Shown here one piece after another: positions 60,591 to 64,000 of a DNA stretch of 64,000 bases (the stretch's first letter is position 1; each line of letters starts with the position of its first letter). The notes under the pieces are model-generated. The model saw only the letters and a program-made list of their open reading frames with translations, had not been told where the DNA came from and made no database searches. Position numbers and translations under genes: made by a program. Origin of the DNA: Lentzea cavernae (GTDB lineage Bacteria > Actinomycetota > Actinomycetes > Mycobacteriales > Pseudonocardiaceae); contig NZ_BNAR01000013.1 in the NCBI RefSeq assembly GCF_014653695.1, forward strand, positions 186,001 through 250,000, written 5' to 3'.

Positions 60591-60630
60591 AAACTCGAAG
60601 TGCAGGAGTGCCGACGTCGGGGAGGCCACC

Positions 60631-61815
60631 ATGCGGCAGCTGCGCACCACCTCAACGGCGTTCGCGATCGCCGCAACGGTCGCCTTGACACTTCCAGCCT
60701 GCGGCCCTCGCACGGGCGAGTCCACGCATGGGCAAGGAGATCAGATCGTCGTGGTCGCGACGGCGACCGCGCACGAGCCCAGGCCGTCACTCACCCCGCG
60801 CAGCGCGGAACTCCTGGATACCGTCGCGCAGAGCCGCAACATCACGGACGGGCGCAACGGCAAGAGCAGTGTCGCCGTGATCGCCTCCGCCGATGGCGCA
60901 GTCCACGAGACGATCGTGCTCACACCCAGACGAGCGAACGGCGCGATCGAGCACGGGCTGCAGCGCGACGCCCTCATCGAGCTGAACCTGACGCGCGTCG
61001 CAAGCGCCGTGAGTGCGATCGGGGCACGTAAACCGGTGGACCTGTTAGAGGGAACCGGAAACGCGGTCCGCGGCCGGACCGCCGGCAACCTGGTGATCAT
61101 CACCAGCGGCCTCAGCACGACAGGCGGCTTCGACCTGCGCCAGGTCGGCTGGAACGCGGATCCTGCCGTGACAGCCGAGCAGTTGCGGTCTCGCGGGTTG
61201 CTACCCGACCTGACCGGGTGGCGCGTCCTGTTCACCGGCATCGGAGAGACCGCCGGCGCGCAGCCACCGCTCACCATTCCCTCCCGTGAGCGCCTCACCG
61301 CTTACTGGACGGCACTGTGCCAGGCGGCGGGAGCCGCGTCGTGCGAGATCGACGAAAGCCGGGTCGACCACGCCCCTCCGAACTCGGACGCGCCCGTCCC
61401 GGTCGTGCCGGTACCCGGCATCACCTCCGTCACCGGGCCGGACGGAACAGAGCGCACCACCCTCCTGAACGACGTGCTGGGCTTCGCCGGCGACTCGGCT
61501 GAGCTCTCCCCGTCCGCACGCGAACTCATGCGGCAGTACGCGGCACGGGTCACCGCGAAGCTCGCGTCACGACCGGACGCAGTCGTGACGGTGCGCGGCT
61601 ACACCGCAGACCCACCAGGTTCGACGGAAGCGGGACGACAGGAACTCTCGAGCCGGCGCGCCCAGGTGGTCGCGGACGCGTTGCGCGACGGAGGTGTCCG
61701 CCACCGGATCGAACACTCCGGCGGTGGCAGCGCGCCGGGAATGACCGCGACGGCCACCGGCACGTTCGACGAGACGATCGCCGGCCAGATGCGCAGAGTC
61801 GAGATCACCTGCTGA
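60631..61815 (+). CDS. Lipoprotein with C-terminal OmpA-like domain
   Basis: 394 aa. Lipobox at LTLPAC after a hydrophobic segment (AFAIAATVALTLPAC), a middle domain of unknown type (NLVIITSGLSTTGGFDLRQVG, WRVLFTGIGETAGAQPPL), and a C-terminal OmpA/MotB peptidoglycan-associated domain (LGFAGDSAELSPSARELM, VTVRGYTADPPGSTEAGRQELSSRRAQVVADALRDGG). The middle resembles a VWA-like or Rossmann segment (VVVATATAH ... SSVAVIASADG) as in related actinobacterial lipoproteins. GGGGAGG 5 nt before ATG 60631. It should sit on the outside of the membrane bound to peptidoglycan. Followed after 36 nt by a membrane protein. Confidence 0.85.
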   Translation: MRQLRTTSTAFAIAATVALTLPACGPRTGESTHGQGDQIVVVATATAHEPRPSLTPRSAELLDTVAQSRNITDGRNGKSSVAVIASADGAVHETIVLTPRRANGAIEHGLQRDALIELNLTRVASAVSAIGARKPVDLLEGTGNAVRGRTAGNLVIITSGLSTTGGFDLRQVGWNADPAVTAEQLRSRGLLPDLTGWRVLFTGIGETAGAQPPLTIPSRERLTAYWTALCQAAGAASCEIDESRVDHAPPNSDAPVPVVPVPGITSVTGPDGTERTTLLNDVLGFAGDSAELSPSARELMRQYAARVTAKLASRPDAVVTVRGYTADPPGSTEAGRQELSSRRAQVVADALRDGGVRHRIEHSGGGSAPGMTATATGTFDETIAGQMRRVEITC

Positions 61816-61851
61816 CCAACACCGATCACCAACCCAGACGGGAGGCACGTC

Positions 61852-62694
61852 ATGCACGACAACGACAGCACGCCCAACCTTCCGGTACCGCGCGACGCGG
61901 TCAGCGGGTACCTCCGCTCCGAGGTCGCCACGCGTGCCCGCCTCGCCGTCCGGATCGAACAGCTGCACGCCATGGCCGACGCGGTCATGGACCGGCAGGT
62001 GATCGGGCCCCGCGGCCACGTGCTGACCATCAGCGAAGTCCAGCAGCGCGCCCACTGGGCCGCCGAGAAGGTGGACATGGACGAGGTGCGCGGCAGCCGC
62101 CGCCACTTCCGCGTGTCCCGTTCGGCCAAGCTGCTGTCGCTGGGTCTCGTGGTGGTCGTGGACTTCCCGATCATGTTGTGGCTCGCGAGCTCTGTCTTCA
62201 ACGTCGACTGGTCGGATCCCCTGGGACTCCCCCTCGCCATCAGCTTCGTGATCTCCGTGCTGGCGACGGGAGGTGCCGCGGCAGCCCTCTACCACCTCGG
62301 GCACGACCAGCGTGAGAACAAGGACGACCGCAGGCAGCTGACTTGGTCGAAGATGTCGGCGGGAGCCAAGATCAGCCTCGTCGCGGCCATCGCGCTCGTC
62401 CTGCTCATCGCGGTCGTCATGTTCGTCCGCGTGTACTCCGAAGGCGTGCTGAGCGGACTCGACGGCCTGGCGGCGCTGCTGGCGGTGCTCGCGGCGTTCG
62501 TCATGCTGATCTCGGCGGGCCTCGTCTTCTGGACCGCCTTCCTCGACGGCTCGCTGGACCGCGATGACCTCGAGCGCTACAGCCAGATCGTGCTGACCCA
62601 CGAAAACCTGAAGAGGACGTTCGTGGACGAGGCGGACAACCTCGAAGCGCAGTACAAACGGCTGCTCTACAGCGGTGAGGACCTCGTGACGTGA
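61852..62694 (+). CDS. Membrane protein of unknown function, partner of the OmpA-like lipoprotein
   Basis: 280 aa, not recognised. N-terminal cytoplasmic helical part (LRSEVATRARLAVRIEQLHAM, AAEKVDMDEVRGSRRHFRVS), four membrane segments (LLSLGLVVVVDFPIMLWLAS; LAISFVISVLATGGAAAALY; ISLVAAIALVLLIAVVMFVRV; LAALLAVLAAFVMLISAGLV) and a C-terminal helical tail (LDRDDLERYSQIVLTHENLK). GGGAGG precedes ATG 61852. Same operon as the OmpA-like lipoprotein. A further 23-codon frame (GTG 62691-62762) overlaps its stop but has no other support. Confidence 0.65.
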   Translation: MHDNDSTPNLPVPRDAVSGYLRSEVATRARLAVRIEQLHAMADAVMDRQVIGPRGHVLTISEVQQRAHWAAEKVDMDEVRGSRRHFRVSRSAKLLSLGLVVVVDFPIMLWLASSVFNVDWSDPLGLPLAISFVISVLATGGAAAALYHLGHDQRENKDDRRQLTWSKMSAGAKISLVAAIALVLLIAVVMFVRVYSEGVLSGLDGLAALLAVLAAFVMLISAGLVFWTAFLDGSLDRDDLERYSQIVLTHENLKRTFVDEADNLEAQYKRLLYSGEDLVT

Positions 62695-62916
62695 ACTCGT
62701 CCGCCCGGCGCCGAATCCGGGAGATGCCGCCGATGAGCTCGATGGGTGCCGTTCCTCATTGAGAGCCGTCGCTCATGAGGAGGCAGCTACGCAGCACCGA
62801 GCAGGCTCACGAACGCAGATTGGCCACCATGGTTGCCGTGGCCAATCTGCAGGCCCTGCCCACACCAGAACTGCTGACGCTGATCAGGCGTGTGGCGCAT
62901 TGGCGGTGCTCTCAAC
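62695..62916. other. Intergenic region with a perfect hairpin
   Basis: 222 bp between convergent genes. Contains CAGATTGGCCAC-N10-GTGGCCAATCTG (62816-62849), a 12-bp perfect inverted repeat, without T run; it may end the 60631-62694 transcript or be a protein binding site. No supported gene. Confidence 0.5.
62816..62849. repeat. 12-bp perfect inverted repeat
   Basis: Arms CAGATTGGCCAC (62816-62827) and GTGGCCAATCTG (62838-62849), 10-nt loop CATGGTTGCC. See the surrounding intergenic entry. Confidence 0.7.
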
Positions 62917-63576
62917 CTAGCGTGCTCGACCAGCGTCAAGCGTTGCCGCCGAAGTCATCTCATGCCGTTCGGTCCAATGAACACCGTCGTTCTGCACTCG
63001 TGCTATCACGACTTCGTTGCTGTGCAACGCATCAGCCGTGTGTTCGAGCAGTGCAGCCGTCGAAGGATGCGTGTTGACCCCGGCGAACCGCGGAGCAGAC
63101 TCTGGATCGAGCTGTCCGACCGAGCCGTGCAATGCACCGGCACGCAGTTCGACGACGAGGTGGCACCCGCTGTCGTCGAGCGCGATGGGCAGCCAGTTCG
63201 GGTTCCAGCCCCAAAAAGCGTCTTCCTCGCCCGGCTCGACCTCCGACCAGTCCTCGTCGTCCTCATCGCTGAAGTCGTCGATCTCCGCCGCTTGGCGCTG
63301 GGCCAGATGTTCGGTCTTCCACCGCCAGGTCTCGAGCATGGTCTCGAGCGGCAGGAGAATCCACCTCCTCGGCACCAGGTAGTTGACCGGCCGGGAGGTC
63401 GTGCCGTCGTGGCGCCGCAACGACTCCAGCAGGTCCGCGGGGAGCCGGTGACTGATCTCCGTTTCGGCCGCCTGGATCGCGGCGGTCTGCGCAGGTGGCC
63501 GCAGCGTGTGCTCGATGTCGTTGTGCCGGCACCATTCCTCGATGCGGTCCCAAGACACGGACACCGATGCGGTCAT
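62917..63576 (-). CDS. SMI1/KNR4 (SUKH) family protein
   Basis: 219 aa from ATG 63576 (an in-frame ATG at 63642 would add 22 low-complexity residues). WDRIEEWCRHN, then ISHRLPADLLESLRRHDGT is the N-terminal SUKH signature, and FWGWNPNWLPIALDDSGCHLVVEL the conserved WxPxxxDxxG segment. A strongly acidic loop (DDFSDEDDEDWSEVEPGEED) is inserted. SUKH proteins often serve as immunity proteins against polymorphic toxins; no toxin gene is adjacent here, so the role is open. Confidence 0.85.
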   Translation of the reverse strand: MTASVSVSWDRIEEWCRHNDIEHTLRPPAQTAAIQAAETEISHRLPADLLESLRRHDGTTSRPVNYLVPRRWILLPLETMLETWRWKTEHLAQRQAAEIDDFSDEDDEDWSEVEPGEEDAFWGWNPNWLPIALDDSGCHLVVELRAGALHGSVGQLDPESAPRFAGVNTHPSTAALLEHTADALHSNEVVIARVQNDGVHWTERHEMTSAATLDAGRAR

Positions 63577-63651
63577 GTCGTGATCGTGCCACAACACCGG
63601 ACGGCGACGGCCCGTTTCGCCGCCCCCAGCACCCGTGAGCATCTCGATTTC

Positions 63652-63665
63652 TGGGAGCGTTCCCA
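63652..63665. promoter_or_regulatory. CebR-like operator (one mismatch)
   Basis: TGGGAGCGTTCCCA, differing by one base from the perfect palindrome TGGGAGCGCTCCCA bound by the cellobiose repressor CebR in Streptomyces. It lies 198 bp upstream of the second copy. Confidence 0.7.
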
Positions 63666-63849
63666 GCTAAATCGCGATCATCACAACATCAGCAGACCCA
63701 TCGAGCCATCAGTCGAACAGCTCAAGGACTGCATACGGAACACGCACGAATAGGCACTTTCCGTTACCGGGCAGCACTTCTTTTCACAAGAATCAAGTTG
63801 ACCGAAGCCGCTTGACACCTTCACTCGCCGATACCACACTCCCATGAAC

Positions 63850-63863
63850 TGGGAGCGCTCCCA
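63850..63863. promoter_or_regulatory. CebR operator (perfect palindrome)
   Basis: TGGGAGCGCTCCCA, identical to the known CebR box of Streptomyces cellobiose/cello-oligosaccharide uptake genes, 30 bp before the GTG start of the lipoprotein gene and downstream of the -35 candidate, a repressing position. Confidence 0.85.
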
Positions 63864-63893
63864 GATTTCGCCGCTGTCAAGAGGAGCTTTCAC

Positions 63894-64000
63894 GTGCGCT
63901 CGAACCGCTGGATCAACGTGATGGTCTGCGTAGTCGTCTCCGCCGCCGCCACGTCCTGCGGCGCGGGTGGAGCCGCCAACCGGACCGCTGACGGCAAGAC
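63894..64000 (+). CDS. Sugar ABC transporter substrate-binding lipoprotein, probably CebE-like (5' part only)
   Basis: Only the first 35 codons are visible; the gene runs off the right edge. GTG 63894 with GAGGAG 7 nt upstream. The N-terminus MRSNRWINVMVCVVVSAAA is a lipoprotein signal peptide ending in the lipobox ATSC, then a Gly/Ala-rich linker. The family assignment rests on the lipoprotein signal and on the perfect CebR operator in its promoter, which in Streptomyces precedes cebE, the cellobiose/cellotriose-binding protein. The visible part alone does not prove it. Confidence 0.6.
   Translation, partial: MRSNRWINVMVCVVVSAAATSCGAGGAANRTADGK

Larger units (their letters stand above)
63577..63893. 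other. Intergenic region with two CebR-type operators
   Basis: 317 bp between the SUKH gene and the solute-binding protein gene. It holds two LacI-type palindromes (listed separately) and TTGACA at 63812-63817, a likely -35 whose -10 (about CACACT or TACCAC) is weak. No supported gene. Confidence 0.5.

Noticed and set aside
62775-63077. 100-codon plus-strand frame
   Set aside because: Crosses the perfect hairpin and runs into the SUKH gene on the other strand; no recognisable content although AGGAGG-like sequence is nearby.
63681-63893. 70-codon minus-strand frame
   Set aside because: Spans both promoter elements and the CebR operator; no ribosome site or homology.
1-64000. tRNA, rRNA, CRISPR, transposase or integrase
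   Set aside because: Read through both strands for T-loop motifs, regularly spaced short repeats and transposase motifs; none found. The only mobile-like candidate is the palindrome at 7569-7733.

Overview
The window is high-GC actinobacterial DNA. The gene content (four-gene Cvn conservon, SARP-NACHT regulator, class III lanthipeptide locus, DMATS-type prenyltransferase, many 4-bp stop/start overlaps, frequent GTG and TTG starts) suggests a filamentous member of the Pseudonocardiaceae such as the Lentzea/Saccharothrix group. That placement is an inference; no rRNA or other marker gene is present. I saw no tRNA, rRNA, CRISPR array, transposase or integrase.

Layout. 1-4.8 kb: surface-carbohydrate genes (initiating sugar transferase cut by the left edge, GT2 glycosyltransferase, FAD oxidoreductase) and a secreted lysyl-oxidase-like protein. 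5.1-7.6 kb: indole prenyltransferase of the DMATS family next to a tryptophanase, followed by an unusual near-perfectly folded 161-165 bp palindrome. 7.8-11.7 kb: conservon cvnA-cvnB-cvnC-cvnD with a recognisable promoter. 12.3-18.0 kb: amidohydrolase, DUF59 protein and zinc alcohol dehydrogenase, which are the accessory genes of propane/phenol-type monooxygenase operons but without the monooxygenase; two unknown helical/membrane genes follow, and an AcoR-type activator is divergent. 18.0-22.6 kb: a beta-lactamase-fold gene broken by one amber codon, then purQ-purL of the large (about 930 aa) PurL type. 22.8-24.6 kb: a DUF6461-like protein and a methyltransferase.

24.7-36.1 kb is the most distinctive part, a run of ribosomal-peptide (RiPP) genes. 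First comes a radical SAM unit: 33-aa candidate precursor, rSAM maturase with a one-base frameshift, a 37-aa peptide, and an active plus an inactive M16 peptidase subunit. Then a TrmB/LuxR-type regulator is followed at once by a 23-aa peptide gene and a strong terminator. Then comes a class III lanthipeptide operon: LanKC synthetase, twin 36/37-aa precursors ending in Ser-x-x-Ser-x-x-Cys, an MFS exporter and an FAD/NAD(P)-binding enzyme.

36.2-38.5 kb: two secreted proteins, one built of four long Gly/Asn/Ser-rich repeats. 38.8-40.1 kb: fasciclin lipoprotein and peroxiredoxin. 40.1-50.3 kb: two tightly packed minus-strand operons, one of SWIM, unknown, VWA, MoxR AAA+ and DUF5682 genes, the other of an SseB-like protein, a Cdc48/FtsH-type AAA+ ATPase and a TPR-like protein. 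50.5-54.7 kb: APH-like kinase, SARP-NACHT membrane regulator and a secreted I36-type inhibitor. 54.8-62.7 kb: a P-loop STAND-like ATPase coupled to a membrane-anchored substrate-binding protein; a GTP-cyclohydrolase-II-like protein coupled to a PfkB-like protein whose catalytic Asp is replaced; and a divergent OmpA-like lipoprotein with a membrane partner, the divergent promoter region holding five copies of a GGCARYTGYC box. 62.9-64 kb: SMI1/KNR4 protein, then two CebR-type operators before the start of a cellobiose-binding-protein-like gene cut by the right edge.

Two genes carry single lesions (amber at 18491, -1 frameshift near 25677); whether these are real or sequencing errors cannot be told from the sequence alone.
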